Positions 1-9,756 of a stretch of DNA of 64,000 nt are shown here, piece after piece. The notes under the pieces are model-generated. The model was not told where the DNA came from, searched no databases, and worked only from the letters and a program-made list of their open reading frames with translations. Location of the stretch: contig CAVXKY010000007.1 of NCBI GenBank assembly GCA_963762425.1, positions 124,001 to 188,000 of the forward strand. The letters run 5' to 3'. The position numbers and the translations under genes are program-made. How positions within the stretch are numbered: the stretch's first letter is position 1; the number at the start of each line of letters is the position of its first letter. The stretch comes from REEB95 sp963762425. GTDB taxonomy: Bacteria > Pseudomonadota > Alphaproteobacteria > ATCC43930 > CGMCC-115725.

Positions 1-530
1 TGATCGCCATCAAGGGCGTGGCCAATCTCGTCGAGGCGCAGCAAATCCTGCAGCGCCGCGGCATGGATTTGCGCCTGGTGCTGGCGGGCGATGCCGATGC
101 GGAAAATCCCAGCGCCATCGGCCGGGCCACGCTCGAGGCTTGGAGCCGCCTGCCGGGCGTGACCTGGCGCGGGCGCGTTGAGGACATCCGCGAGGTCTGG
201 CGCCAAGCGCATATTGCCGTGTTGGCGTCCCTGGGCGGCGAAGGCCTGTCCAAAAGTTTGCTGGAAGCGGCGGCGATGGGCCGGCCGATTATCGCCACCG
301 ACATCGCCGGCAGCCGCGACATCGCCCGCAACGGCGTCAACGCCATCCTGGTGCCGCCCGGCGATGCCGGCGCATTGGCCGAGGCCCTGGCCGGCTTGGC
401 CGGCGATGCCGAGCGCCGCCGGCGTTACGGCGCGGCCGGGCGCAAACTGGTCGAGAGCGGACTGTCCGACAATGCCATCGAAACCGCGACCGAAAAGCTT
501 TATCGCGCCCTGCTCGCCGAAATCGGCTAG
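1..530 (+). CDS. Glycosyltransferase, GT4/GT1-like C-terminal part (partial at window start)
   Basis: The reading frame is already open at base 3 and ends with TAG at 530, so only the C-terminal ~175 residues are present and the true start lies upstream. The segment LAGDADAENP, then a GRVEDIREVW stretch, then an E-G-L-S-K-S-LLEAAAMGRPI-ATDI block is the usual nucleotide-sugar-binding half of GT-B glycosyltransferases, where the Glu in the E(x)7E-like motif contacts the donor sugar. It probably adds a sugar during exopolysaccharide or O-antigen synthesis in the cytoplasm. The downstream capD-like and dTDP-rhamnose-type genes support that role. The acceptor and donor sugars cannot be told. Confidence 0.85.
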   Translation, partial: IAIKGVANLVEAQQILQRRGMDLRLVLAGDADAENPSAIGRATLEAWSRLPGVTWRGRVEDIREVWRQAHIAVLASLGGEGLSKSLLEAAAMGRPIIATDIAGSRDIARNGVNAILVPPGDAGALAEALAGLAGDAERRRRYGAAGRKLVESGLSDNAIETATEKLYRALLAEIG

Positions 531-580
531 GGGCGCCGCCCGGCCGAAACCGCGCCGCCCTTAACATATTCCGGCAAAAC

Positions 581-612
581 CGGCGCCGATGGCCTTGAAA
601 GCGGCGCCTTTT
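581..612 (+). terminator. Possible rho-independent terminator
   Basis: Two GGCGCC blocks (about 582-587 and 603-608) can pair across a 15-base loop and are followed by TTTT at 609-612. It sits just after the glycosyltransferase stop and before the next gene on the same strand. The stem is short, so this is a tentative call. Confidence 0.4.
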
Positions 613-669
613 CCCTTGCTGCGCCGGTTGGGCTTCACGTAACGTGGCCGGCATCCGGGATCGCGAAAC

Positions 670-2595
670 ATGAGGATCGTCAGCCGCCGCGCCGCAACCG
701 CCTTCGGCCATGACATTGTCATGGCGGCGGCGGCGTTCGCGCTGTCGCTCTATCTGCGCGTCGGCGACGATTTCATCGATTTCTCCCAGGGCCTGTTCTG
801 GTTCTACGACGCCGCTTTCACGATCACGTCAGCCGCCGTGTTCTTCTGGGCGGGACTTTACCGGGGCATCTGGCGCTATGCTTCGTTGAACGACCTGCTG
901 GCGCTGGCGCGCGCGGTGACCCTGGTCATCCTGATCTATTTCCCGCTGATGTTCCTGATAACGCGGCTCGAGGGATTGCCGCGTTCGCTGGTCGCGATCG
1001 ACTGGCTGGTGCTGATGGCGCTTCTGGGAGGCCCGCGTTTCATCTACCGCCTGTTGAAAGACGGAAGCCTCGCCCAGTTCCTGAGCAGCAATGCCGGCCG
1101 CGGCGGCGTTCCGGTTCTGCTGATCGGCGCCAGCGAGGATGCCGATCTGTTCATCCGCGCCGTCTCGCGCGGGGCCAAACCGCTTTATCGCGTGGTCGGC
1201 ATCGTCACCGACGACGCGCAGCGCGTCGGACGCGACATCGGCGGCGTACCGATCCTGGGAACTATCGACCAGACCGCCGAAATCATCCGGCAGCTCGACG
1301 GCGGCGGCGGCAAGCCGCAGCGGCTCATCTTGAGCGGCAGGACGCTCGACGGCACCGCGGTGAGGCGATTGCTCGACCTGGCCGACGCGTTGGGGATTCC
1401 CCTGGCGCGGCTGCCGCGGCTGACCGAGTTCCGCGAGCCGACCAAGAATACGGCGCAGCCGATCGAGCCGGTGGCGATCGAGGACCTGCTCGGCCGGCCG
1501 CAGACGGTGCTGGATCGCGCCGCCATGCGCGATCTGGTCAAGGGCAAGCGCGTGCTGGTGACCGGCGCCGGCGGCACCATCGGCTCCGAACTGTCGCGCC
1601 AGATCGCCGCCTTCGCGCCGGCGCGGCTTTGCCTGCTCGATAACGGCGAATTCGCGCTTTACGCCATCGAACGCGAAATCCTGGAGCGTTTCCCCGATTT
1701 GCCCCGGCAAGCGCTGATCGCCGATATACGCGACCGCGGCCGCATCGACGCGATCATGGCCGATGAACGGCCGGAGCTGGTATTCCACGCCGCCGCGCTC
1801 AAGCATGTGCCCATCGTCGAAGCCAATCCCGCCGAAGGCGTGATGACCAACGTGCTGGGCACGCGCCACGTAGCCGATTCCTGCCGCGTCCACGGCGTCA
1901 AGGCGATGGTGATGATCTCCACCGACAAGGCGGTCAACCCGGCCAATGTGATGGGCGCGTCCAAGCGCCTGGCCGAAGGCATTTGCCAGGCGCTCGACCT
2001 GGTCGAATCGCGGCGAACCGAAGGCACGCGCTTCGTCACCGTGCGCTTCGGCAACGTGCTGGGTTCGACCGGATCGGTGGTGCCGCTGTTCCAGCGGCAA
2101 TTGGCCGCCGGCGGCCCGTTGACGGTGACCCATCCCGAGATTTCGCGCTATTTCATGACCACGCGCGAGGCCGTCGAACTGGTCCTGCAATCCTCGGCGC
2201 TGGCGGCGGCGGACGGCGAGGAGCGCGGCAAGATCTTCGTGCTCGACATGGGCGAACCGGTGAAGATCGCCGAGCTCGCGCGCCAGATGATCCGTCTCGC
2301 CGGGCTCAAGCCCGGCAAGGACATCGGCATCGAATTCATCGGATTGAGGCCCGGCGAAAAGCTGCACGAGGAACTGTTCCACGCCGGAGAATCGCTGATG
2401 CCGACCAAGGTTTCGGGCATCCGCCTGGCCGCGCCCCGCACCATCGATTACGCCATGCTGTCGCGCGCGCTCGACGAGTTGGCCGAGCATGCGCGCGAGG
2501 GACGGATCGACCGGCTGCTGGTGGTGCTCAAGAACATGGTGCCGGAATACGCCGCCAACGCGGCGACGCCGCGCAGCATACCGCGCGGGGCTTAG
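670..2595 (+). CDS. FlaA1/CapD/WbpM-type nucleoside-diphosphate-sugar epimerase/dehydratase
   Basis: 641 residues, the normal length for the membrane-bound long form of this family. Residues ~15-120 contain four to five hydrophobic membrane segments. A first Rossmann-like domain follows, and the SDR catalytic domain starts near residue 294 with the NAD-binding motif TGAGGTIGSE. The family block STDKAVNPANVMGASKR at ~417 carries the conserved active-site lysines. Members convert UDP-GlcNAc-type sugars (4,6-dehydration or epimerisation) for O-antigen, capsule or flagellin glycan. It starts at an ATG after an untidy leader and ends by sharing bases with the convergent rfbA stop (2592-2595). Confidence 0.9.
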   Translation: MRIVSRRAATAFGHDIVMAAAAFALSLYLRVGDDFIDFSQGLFWFYDAAFTITSAAVFFWAGLYRGIWRYASLNDLLALARAVTLVILIYFPLMFLITRLEGLPRSLVAIDWLVLMALLGGPRFIYRLLKDGSLAQFLSSNAGRGGVPVLLIGASEDADLFIRAVSRGAKPLYRVVGIVTDDAQRVGRDIGGVPILGTIDQTAEIIRQLDGGGGKPQRLILSGRTLDGTAVRRLLDLADALGIPLARLPRLTEFREPTKNTAQPIEPVAIEDLLGRPQTVLDRAAMRDLVKGKRVLVTGAGGTIGSELSRQIAAFAPARLCLLDNGEFALYAIEREILERFPDLPRQALIADIRDRGRIDAIMADERPELVFHAAALKHVPIVEANPAEGVMTNVLGTRHVADSCRVHGVKAMVMISTDKAVNPANVMGASKRLAEGICQALDLVESRRTEGTRFVTVRFGNVLGSTGSVVPLFQRQLAAGGPLTVTHPEISRYFMTTREAVELVLQSSALAAADGEERGKIFVLDMGEPVKIAELARQMIRLAGLKPGKDIGIEFIGLRPGEKLHEELFHAGESLMPTKVSGIRLAAPRTIDYAMLSRALDELAEHAREGRIDRLLVVLKNMVPEYAANAATPRSIPRGA

Positions 2596-3471
2596 GCGTC
2601 GGGGCCCTCTTCGGCCAAGCGCTCCAAATATCGCCCGTAATCGGATTTGCCGTAGAGCGCCGCCAGCTTCAAGCAGCTGGCCCGCGTCGATGAACCGCCT
2701 GCGGAAGGCCACTTCCTCGACGCAGCCGATCTTCTGCCCGGTGCGTTTTTCGATGGTGCGCACGAACTCCGAGGCCTCGATCAGCGATTCATGCGTGCCG
2801 GTGTCGAACCAGGCATAGCCGCGGCCCAGCTTCTCGGCCGTCAGATCGCCGCGCTTCAGATAGGCCCGGTTGAGATCGGTGATTTCGAGCTCGCCACGGG
2901 CAGACGGCTTGAGTTTGGAAGCGAGATCGGCCACGTCGCGGTCGTAGAAATAAAGCCCGATCACCGCCCAGTCGGATTTGGGCGATTTGGGCTTTTCCTC
3001 CAACGCCGCCGCCTTGCCGTCACGGCCGAACGTCACCACGCCGTAGCGTTCGGGATCGCTGACGCGATAGCCGAAGACGGTGGCGCCGGCCTTGCGCGAA
3101 GCCGCGTTGCGCATCATGGCGGACAGGCCGTCCCCGTATATCAAATTGTCGCCCAGCACCAGGCAGCAGCCCTCGCCCTTGAGGAAATCGCGGCCGATGA
3201 GAAAAGCCTGGGCCAGGCCGCCGGGCTTGGGTTGTCCGGCATAGGACAGCGAAACGCCCCATTGCTTGCCGTCGCCCAAGAGCGTCTTAAAGAGCGGCGC
3301 GTCATCCGGCGTGGTGATGACCAGGATGTCCTTGATGCCGGCGAGCAACAGGGTCGATAGCGGGTAATAGATCATCGGCTTGTCGTAGATCGGCAGCAGC
3401 TGCTTCGAAAGCGCCCGGGTCAGCGGGAAGAGCCGCGTGCCGGAGCCGCCGGCCAGGATGATGCCCTTCAT
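2592..3471 (-). CDS. rfbA: Glucose-1-phosphate thymidylyltransferase RfbA/RmlA (one-base frameshift near C-terminus)
   Basis: Makes dTDP-glucose from glucose-1-phosphate and dTTP, the first step of dTDP-L-rhamnose synthesis. The protein begins MKGIILAGGSGTRLFP, the nucleotidyltransferase signature, followed by KPMIYYPLS and the LGDN metal-binding motif, and is normal through FIDAGQL at ~residue 265. One extra base near 2671-2676 (in a GCTTGAAG context) then shifts the frame. Removing it restores a typical RmlA tail (LAALYGKSDYGRYLERL) and a TAA at 2592-2594. The ATG overlaps the rfbB stop as ATGA, so the pair is translationally coupled. The shift is most simply a sequencing error, though loss of function cannot be excluded. 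Confidence 0.9.
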
Positions 3472-4547
3472 CGGTTCTTCGCCTCCCGGGCCTTTTTCCC
3501 GATCTGACCGAGACGCTCGCCGCGATAGACGCCGCCGCGGATCGGTTCCCACCAGGCGCGGTTGTCGAGATACCAGCGCACGGTTTTCTTGAGGCCGGTG
3601 GCCAGGCTCTCGGCGGGTTTCCAGCCGAGCTCGCTCCTGAGCTTGCGGTCGTCGATGGCGTAGCGCAGATCGTGGCCCGGCCGGTCGGCGACGAAGGAGA
3701 TCAACTTTTCATGCGGACGGTTCGGCGATTGCGGCAATTCCTCGTCGAGGATGGCGCAGAGCATGCGAATGAGATCGATATTCCGCCGCTCCTCGCCGCC
3801 GCCGACATTGTAGGTATCGCCCACCCTGCCCTTCTGCAACACCGCGAACAGCGCCGCGGCGTGGTCGCCGACATAAAGCCAGTCGCGCACATTCTCGCCC
3901 TTGCCATAGACCGGGAGCGGCTTTCCCTCGATCGCATTCAAGATCAGCAGCGGGACGAGCTTTTCCGGAAACTGCCAGGGACCGTAATTATTGGAGCAGT
4001 TGGTGGCGATCACCGGCAGGCCGTAGGTGCGGTGCCAGGCGCGCGCGAGATGATCGGCGCCGGCCTTGGAGGCGGCATAGGGGCTGTTGGGCCGGTAGAG
4101 CGCATCCTCGGCGGCACGCTCCCCGGGACCGAGCGAACCGAAGACCTCGTCGGTCGAGATGTGGTGAAAGCGAAAGCGCGCGCGCGCTTCGCCGGAAAGT
4201 CCCTGCCAGTATTCGCGCGCGCATTCCAGCATGACGAAGCTGCCGGTGAGATTGGTGGCGATGAACTCGTCGGGCCGGTCGATCGAACGGTCGACATGCG
4301 TCTCCGCCGCCAGATGCATGACGGCATCGGGTTGATGCCGGGCGAAGATGCGCGCAACCGCGGGACGGTCGGCGACATCGGCCACTTCCAGGCAATAATT
4401 CGAAGGCTTGGCGAGCGAACCCAAGGGCGGGTTCGAGCCGGCATAGGTCAGCTTGTCGAGATTGACCACGCCATGGCCCGCCGCCAGCAGGTGGCGCACG
4501 ACCGAGGTGCCGATGAATCCCGCTCCGCCGGTGACGAGGATTTTCAA
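3468..4547 (-). CDS. rfbB: dTDP-glucose 4,6-dehydratase RfbB/RmlB
   Basis: 359 residues, full length. The N-terminus MKILVTGGAGFIGTSVVRHL is the NAD-binding Rossmann motif. The catalytic STDEVFG block is at ~residue 132 and the YxxxK pair (YAASK) at ~160, with NCSNNYGPWQFPEKL of RmlB after it. It converts dTDP-glucose to dTDP-4-keto-6-deoxyglucose for rhamnose and related 6-deoxysugars. It is the upstream gene of a two-gene rfbB-rfbA unit overlapping by ATGA. rfbC and rfbD are not in the window. Confidence 0.97.
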   Translation of the reverse strand: MKILVTGGAGFIGTSVVRHLLAAGHGVVNLDKLTYAGSNPPLGSLAKPSNYCLEVADVADRPAVARIFARHQPDAVMHLAAETHVDRSIDRPDEFIATNLTGSFVMLECAREYWQGLSGEARARFRFHHISTDEVFGSLGPGERAAEDALYRPNSPYAASKAGADHLARAWHRTYGLPVIATNCSNNYGPWQFPEKLVPLLILNAIEGKPLPVYGKGENVRDWLYVGDHAAALFAVLQKGRVGDTYNVGGGEERRNIDLIRMLCAILDEELPQSPNRPHEKLISFVADRPGHDLRYAIDDRKLRSELGWKPAESLATGLKKTVRWYLDNRAWWEPIRGGVYRGERLGQIGKKAREAKNR

Positions 4548-4579
4548 GGCTTTGGCTCTCCGCTACGCCGAGGCGCCTA

Positions 4580-5443
4580 CTATGGCGGGTCGAGCGGCAG
4601 ATTGTCTATGAGCCGGGTCCGGCCGAGCCAGGCGGCGGCCAGGACGCGCGCCTTGCGGTCGAGGCGTTCGAGCGGCTCGAGCGTCTCGGCGTCGCGGATA
4701 TCGCAGTAATCGACCTTCTCGAAACCCGCCCCGATCAGCGCATGGGTGCCCCAGGCGGCGGCGGCGGGATCGCCCTTGCGCGCGCGCCGGACGACCTCGG
4801 TCAAGGCATGATGAAGCATGGGCGCGCGGCGGCGCTGATCGGGCGTGAGATAGGCGTTGCGCGAGGACAGCGCCAGGCCGTCGGCTTCGCGCAGGGTTTC
4901 CACCGCCTCGATCCGCACCGGAATGTCGAGATCGCGCACCAGGCGGCGGATGATCTGAAGCTGCTGGTAATCCTTCTCGCCGAAGCAGGCGATGTCGGGC
5001 GCCGCCTGCAACAACAGCTTGGTCACCACGGTCGCGACGCCGGAAAAATGCCCCGGCCGGAAACGCCCCTCCAGCGTCTCGCCCAGAGGGCCGGCGGCGA
5101 CCGTGGTCGAAAAGCCCGCGGGATACATTTCCGCGGCCGCGGGCAAATACGCCAGATCGCAGCCCGCCGAACCGAGTTTTTGCCGGTCGCCGTTCTCGTC
5201 GCGCGGATAGCGCGACAGATCCTCGCCGGGGCCGAATTGCGCCGGGTTGACGAAAATGCTGGCCACCACCCGGTCGCACAGCGCCTTGCCGCGCGCGACC
5301 AGCGCCAGATGCCCGGCATGGAGCGCGCCCATGGTGGGGACGAGCGCCACGCTCTGCCCCGCCTCGCGCCAGGCGGCCAATGCTTGGCGCAGTTCGGCGA
5401 CGCTGCGCGCGGCGGCGATCATGTCCGTTTCGGCACCCCTCAT
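4580..5443 (-). CDS. panC: Pantothenate synthetase PanC
   Basis: Condenses pantoate with beta-alanine using ATP to give pantothenate, the coenzyme A precursor. 287 residues. The first class-I-synthetase motif is VPTMGALHAGH (~35-45), followed by SIFVNPAQFGPGEDL, the GEKDYQQLQ block near 150 and the KMSKS-equivalent ALSSRNAYL near 185. The ATG at 5443 has AGGA eight bases upstream. A second in-frame ATG seven codons later (MIAAARS) would also give a normal protein. No panB is visible beside it. Confidence 0.96.
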   Translation of the reverse strand: MRGAETDMIAAARSVAELRQALAAWREAGQSVALVPTMGALHAGHLALVARGKALCDRVVASIFVNPAQFGPGEDLSRYPRDENGDRQKLGSAGCDLAYLPAAAEMYPAGFSTTVAAGPLGETLEGRFRPGHFSGVATVVTKLLLQAAPDIACFGEKDYQQLQIIRRLVRDLDIPVRIEAVETLREADGLALSSRNAYLTPDQRRRAPMLHHALTEVVRRARKGDPAAAAWGTHALIGAGFEKVDYCDIRDAETLEPLERLDRKARVLAAAWLGRTRLIDNLPLDPP

Positions 5444-5462
5444 GTCGCCATCCTGCGTGTTT

Positions 5463-6377
5463 TCACGAACCGAGGCAATCCGTCAGCGCGTGCGCGACTC
5501 CGCGCATCAGACGGAAATACAGTTCGGGTCCGTCGGGGATGTCGGTACCGAGATCGTCGAGCGTGCCGGCGTGGGCGCCGGTGCCCGCGGTCACCGTATT
5601 CAGCAACGCGGGCGTGGATTGCGGTCCGCCGAAGACGCAACCGGCATGGCTGGCTACGATCTTGGCGCGGATTTCCTCGATTCGCCCGGCACCGGGCCGG
5701 CGGACGGAATCGACCGAAATCGCCCCCACCGTATCGAGCGCATAACGGCGCGCGAGATATTGATAGGCGTCGTGAAAGACGACAAAAGGCTTGCCGCCGA
5801 GCGGAAAGAAGTCGGCGCGCAATTCCTGGTCGAGCGCGCCGAGGCGGGATTCAAGATCGCGGGCATTCGCGTCATAGCGCGCGGCGTTGCCGGGATCGAG
5901 CGCGGCAAGCCGTTCAGCCGCCAGTCTCACGATCACCTTGGCATTGTCGATGTCGAGCCAAAGATGGCCGTCCACATTGCCGGAACCGGCGGGCGCGTCG
6001 AGATCGGGCTCCCACATGCCGCCGATGCGCGCCGGCAATGTGGTAACGCCGGGTGCGCGGTCGAACTCGACGATTTCGGTTCGGCCGGAAAGCGCCTGGA
6101 GCGGCTTGACGAGGAAGCTTTCCATGCCGGGGCCCACCCAGAACACCAGCCGCGCGGCATCGAGCGCGCGCGCATCTTCGGCGCGCAAGGAATAATCGTG
6201 CGGCGAGGCCGCGCCGTGGACGATGATCACGGGCGTGCCCATTCCCGCCATGACCCCGGCGACCAGCGAATAAACCGGCTTGATGCTCGCCACCACGGCG
6301 GGCGGATCGGCCAAGGCCGCTTGGGGGAGGGTCCAGGACAAGGCGGCCAGGGCGAAGGCCAGGTATTTGAGGCGCAT
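5463..6377 (-). CDS. znuA: ZnuA-like zinc/metal ABC transporter substrate-binding protein
   Basis: 304 residues with a signal peptide (MRLKYLAFALAALSWTLPQAALA) and the cluster A-I metal-receptor fold: VASIKPVYSLVAGVM, then GAASPHDYSLRAEDARAL (His ligand), DGHLWLDIDNAKV (second His) and VVFHDAYQYLARRY (third His), plus a C-terminal acidic region. The charged His-rich loop of ZnuA is short here. It should bind Zn2+ or Mn2+ in the periplasm and hand it to an inner-membrane ABC permease. No znuB or znuC lies in this window, so the partner must be elsewhere. Confidence 0.85.
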   Translation of the reverse strand: MRLKYLAFALAALSWTLPQAALADPPAVVASIKPVYSLVAGVMAGMGTPVIIVHGAASPHDYSLRAEDARALDAARLVFWVGPGMESFLVKPLQALSGRTEIVEFDRAPGVTTLPARIGGMWEPDLDAPAGSGNVDGHLWLDIDNAKVIVRLAAERLAALDPGNAARYDANARDLESRLGALDQELRADFFPLGGKPFVVFHDAYQYLARRYALDTVGAISVDSVRRPGAGRIEEIRAKIVASHAGCVFGGPQSTPALLNTVTAGTGAHAGTLDDLGTDIPDGPELYFRLMRGVAHALTDCLGS

Positions 6378-6443
6378 GGGGACAAGGATGTTATCAAGCC
6401 CGCATGAGCGAAGATAAGCCCTGCCGTGCTGCCCCGGCGAATA

Positions 6444-7760
6444 TCAGTGGACCGCACCCATCAGATGATTCGGTAGCCAGGTCGCGATTTCGGGGAAAAC
6501 GCACAGGACGAAGATCGCCAGAAACATGCAGACGACATAGGGCAAGGTGCCCCACATCACCGTGGTGAGCGGCACGTCCGGCGCGATCGCGCTGACGATA
6601 TAGATGTTGAGCCCGACCGGCGGGTGGATAAGGCCGATTTCCATGTTGATGGTGAGGATGACGCCGAACCAGATCGGATCGAATCCGGCCGCGGTGATGA
6701 TCGGCAGCAGGATCGGGCTGGTCATCAGGATGACCGCCGCCGGCGGAATGAAGAAGCCGCAGACCAGTAGGAAAATGTTGATCATGAACATCAGCACCCA
6801 GCGGTTGGCGTGCATGTCGGCGATGCCATGCGCCAGCGTCTGCGTCAGGTAGAGCGAGGTCAGCATGTAGCCGAACACCACCGCGGCGGCGATGATGGTC
6901 AGGATCATGATCGATTCGCGCGTGGTATCGCGCAGAATCTTCCACCAGTCGAGCGGACTCCACATCCGGTAAATCCCGATCGCGAGCAGGAAGCAGAGCG
7001 CCGCGCCGATGCCGGCCGCCTCCGACGGCGTGGCGAGCCCGCCGTAAAGCGCGTACATCACGCCGACGATGATGGCGATGAAGGGCGCGATCTTGGGAAT
7101 GGAGGTGAATTTCTCCTTCCAGCTGTAGCGGAAATCCGCGGCATAGGCGCGGAAACCGCTGCGCCAGATGGTGAACAGGGTCCAGATCATGAAAAAGCCG
7201 GTCAGCATCAGCCCCGGCATCACGCCGGCAAGGAACAGCCGGCCGATCGAGTTTTCGGTGGCGATGCCGTAGAGGATGAAAGTGATCGAAGGCGGGATAA
7301 GGATGCCGAGCGTGCCGCCGGCGCAGATCGAACCGGTGGCGACGCCGTCGGGATAACCGCGCCGGCGCATCTCGGGAATGCCCATCTTGCCGATGGCGGC
7401 GCAACAGGCGGGCGAGGAACCGGTGAGCGCGGCGAAGATCGCGCAGGCGCCGAGATTGGAGATGACGAGGCCGCCCGGCAAGCGATAGAGCCAGCGATCG
7501 AGCGCCTCGTAGAGGTCCTTGCCGGCCGGCGAGGAGCCGATCGCCGCGCCCATCATCACGAACATCGGGATCGAGACCAGGGTGAAATCGTCGAGGCCCG
7601 AATAGAGCGTTTCGGCCACGACATGCAAGCTGCCGAAGCCCTGGAATATCGCGATGAAGATCAGCGACACCGCGCCAATGCCGAACGCCACCGGCACGCC
7701 CGAAACCAGTATGACGAGCGTGACCACCAGCACCAGCGCTCCAGCGCCACCCGGGCTCAC
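6444..7760 (-). CDS. dctM: TRAP transporter large permease DctM
   Basis: 438 residues when started at the GTG at 7760, whose GTGA overlaps the stop of the small permease and so indicates translational coupling. About twelve hydrophobic segments are visible. The middle carries AALTGSSPACCAAIGKMGIPEMRRRGY and GTLGILIPPSI, typical of DctM (YgiK) ion-transporter proteins. It forms the cation-driven channel for uptake of an organic acid bound by DctP. A longer version starting at 7901 would translate into sequence of the upstream gene and is rejected. Confidence 0.93.
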   Translation of the reverse strand: MSPGGAGALVLVVTLVILVSGVPVAFGIGAVSLIFIAIFQGFGSLHVVAETLYSGLDDFTLVSIPMFVMMGAAIGSSPAGKDLYEALDRWLYRLPGGLVISNLGACAIFAALTGSSPACCAAIGKMGIPEMRRRGYPDGVATGSICAGGTLGILIPPSITFILYGIATENSIGRLFLAGVMPGLMLTGFFMIWTLFTIWRSGFRAYAADFRYSWKEKFTSIPKIAPFIAIIVGVMYALYGGLATPSEAAGIGAALCFLLAIGIYRMWSPLDWWKILRDTTRESIMILTIIAAAVVFGYMLTSLYLTQTLAHGIADMHANRWVLMFMINIFLLVCGFFIPPAAVILMTSPILLPIITAAGFDPIWFGVILTINMEIGLIHPPVGLNIYIVSAIAPDVPLTTVMWGTLPYVVCMFLAIFVLCVFPEIATWLPNHLMGAVH

Positions 7761-8299
7761 GGAATGACCTCGGGATTGACCGGCTTGTTTCCCTTGATGC
7801 CGAAGGGCGGCTCGCGTCCGGTCACCAGACAGATCAGCTCGACCACATACTGGACGCCCAGCAGGATGAGCCCGACCGGCAAGGCGGCATAAGGAATCCA
7901 CAGCCGCTCACGCCACACCGTGTTCGAGCGCCAGTTATGCACCCAGGCTTCGTGCCAGTAGTTGTAGGCAAGCACCGCCGTAATGATGACGAACCCCATG
8001 GCCAGCAGGGTCGAAAACAGCGCCAACCACCAACGCAGGCGCGGACCGGAATGGAGCGGCAGCACGTCCACGTTGACGTGGCCGCGCGTCATCAACACGT
8101 AGGGACTGCCGATGAAGGTCGCCGCGACCAGGCAGTTGGTGGTGAAATCGCCCTGCCAGATGGTGTTGGTTCCGAGCACGGAACGCTCGAACACCATTTC
8201 GCAGACGACGAAGACGCCGATGGCGATCAAGCTTGCGGCGAAGATGCCGCAAGCCTGCGAGACGGTCCTGACCGCCTTGATGAAAACATCCATCGTCAC
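7757..8299 (-). CDS. dctQ: TRAP transporter small permease DctQ
   Basis: 180 residues with four predicted membrane helices (about residues 15-37, 50-70, 90-112 and 135-158). It has the family features VCEMVFERSVLG and TRGHVNVDVLP between helices 1 and 2. It is the small subunit that joins DctM and the substrate-binding protein. It lies between dctP (upstream) and dctM (downstream, GTGA overlap), giving the order dctP-dctQ-dctM. Two ATGs are possible at the start (codons 1 and 3). Confidence 0.9.
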   Translation of the reverse strand: MTMDVFIKAVRTVSQACGIFAASLIAIGVFVVCEMVFERSVLGTNTIWQGDFTTNCLVAATFIGSPYVLMTRGHVNVDVLPLHSGPRLRWWLALFSTLLAMGFVIITAVLAYNYWHEAWVHNWRSNTVWRERLWIPYAALPVGLILLGVQYVVELICLVTGREPPFGIKGNKPVNPEVIP

Positions 8300-8353
8300 C
8301 TGGCTATCCGCTTTCGGTGCGTAGCCTTGTTATCCGCTGTTCCGCCGTCCCGG

Positions 8354-9359
8354 CTACTTGACCGCCAAGGCCTCGTCGAGCAGATGCTGTCCGTTCGGCA
8401 CGTCCTTGGCGTATTCGGCATAGGACGTCTGCTTGGCCAGCGCCAGCCAGACGTCGAACTGCGCGTTGGTCAAGGTCACGACCTGGACGTGGTTGTCCTT
8501 GAACGCCTTGATCGCCGCTTCATCCACCGAAGCGGCCTTGCTTTCGTAATAGGCCTGGGCGTCCTTGCCGGCCTTGATGACCGCCGCCTGCTGCGGCTTG
8601 GTGAGTCCGTCGAACACCTTCTTCGACATCAGCACCGGCTCATACATCATCCACAGCGCATTGTTGCCGGGCGCGGTCAGGCACTTGGTCTGCTCGTAAA
8701 GGCGCATGGACTGGAAGGTGCCGAGGCTGGTATCGGTCGCCTGCACGACGCCGGACTGGAACGCGTTGTAGATCTCATTCGAGGGCGGCGTCACGATGTT
8801 GGCGCCCGCCGCCTGCCACATCGCCGCGAAAGTCGGTCCCGCGGCGCGGAACTTGATGCCCTTCAGGTCGGAGGGTTTCTCGATGCAGCCTTCCTTCGAC
8901 GCCATGCCGCCCGCGAACCACGCATCCGACAGCACGATGAACGCCGTTATCGGCGATGATCTTGCGCATGTCGGTCATGAATTGGGACTGGTCGATCCGC
9001 TTGGCGCGATCGGGACTGCGGATCAGGCCGGGCATCAGCGTCGCGCTGAAGGCCGGTACCTTGCCGCTGGCGTAGTCGAGCGGGAACAGCGACACGTCGA
9101 GTTGCCCGTTGACCAAGGCATCCCACTGGTCATTGGGCTTGAACAGCGAAGCGCCCGGATAAACCTGCATGTCGAGACCGACATTGGCGGCTTTTACCTC
9201 TTTCGCGATCATCTGCACCATGTCGTCGCGCACGTCGCCCTTGCCGCCGGGAAACTGGTGCGAGGCGCGCATCATCGTCTGTGCCGAGGCCGGAGCGCAC
9301 AACGCCATGACGGCGGCGGCAATCAGCACGGTTAGAAACTGGATTCGGATTGATGCCAC
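8354..9359 (-). CDS. dctP: TRAP transporter substrate-binding protein DctP (one-base frameshift)
   Basis: Periplasmic solute-binding protein of the TRAP system. The start is GTG at 9359 with an excellent GGGAGG six bases upstream, followed by a signal peptide ending PASAQ. The N-terminal half runs normally to KIIADNGV. One surplus base near 8939 then shifts the frame, and the other frame continues with VLSDAWFAGGMASK and the DctP ligand region (IKFRAAGPTFAAMWQAAGAN, then a VVQATDTSLGTFQSM block). Together they give ~334 residues, the family norm. The substrate is unknown, most likely a carboxylate. The shift looks like a sequence error because both halves are well conserved. Confidence 0.88.
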
Positions 9360-9503
9360 GTTTCCCTCCCAGGAAAATCTCGAGTTGAGCCTTGCCACTT
9401 CTTTGGTCCGCGTTCCGGACAAATGCGGCATTTAGTTAGTTTCTATTACCATATCGCGGAATTGACCCGCCATAGTTGATTTCGCGCGCTAGCGCGCCGG
9501 CGT

Positions 9504-9734
9504 TCAGCCCCGCCGCGCGCCGAGAACGGCCAGCCCGGCCCCGGCGACGATGGCGAGGATGCCGACGTAAGGCGGGATGACGTAATCGGTCTCCTTGTCG
9601 GCATTGATCGTCAGCGAGCCGATCTTCGCCTCTTGCTCCTGGTGATGGACCGGAATGACGTTGATCACCAGCCCGGCGATGCCGAGCACAATCAACACGA
9701 TGCCCGCCATCATCAGCTTGTTCATGCTTCCCAT
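9504..9734 (-). CDS. Small two-helix membrane protein
   Basis: 76 residues, with hydrophobic helices at about 8-27 and 55-73 and a polar loop (HHQEQEAKIGSLTINADKETDY) between. It resembles the small DUF3185-type membrane proteins, but I cannot assign a function. Start may be the first ATG or MNKLMM at codon 4. It stands between the TRAP operon and the NUDIX gene on the same strand. Confidence 0.65.
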   Translation of the reverse strand: MGSMNKLMMAGIVLIVLGIAGLVINVIPVHHQEQEAKIGSLTINADKETDYVIPPYVGILAIVAGAGLAVLGARRG

Positions 9735-9756
9735 TTCATCCTCCCGGTTTGCGATT

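Noticed and set aside
829..3552. A 907-codon minus-strand frame covering rfbA and most of the capD-like gene
   Set aside because: Only the part from 3471 to ~2675 is RfbA. The rest is the antisense of the capD-like gene and has no protein family character; it exists because rfbA is frameshifted before its stop.
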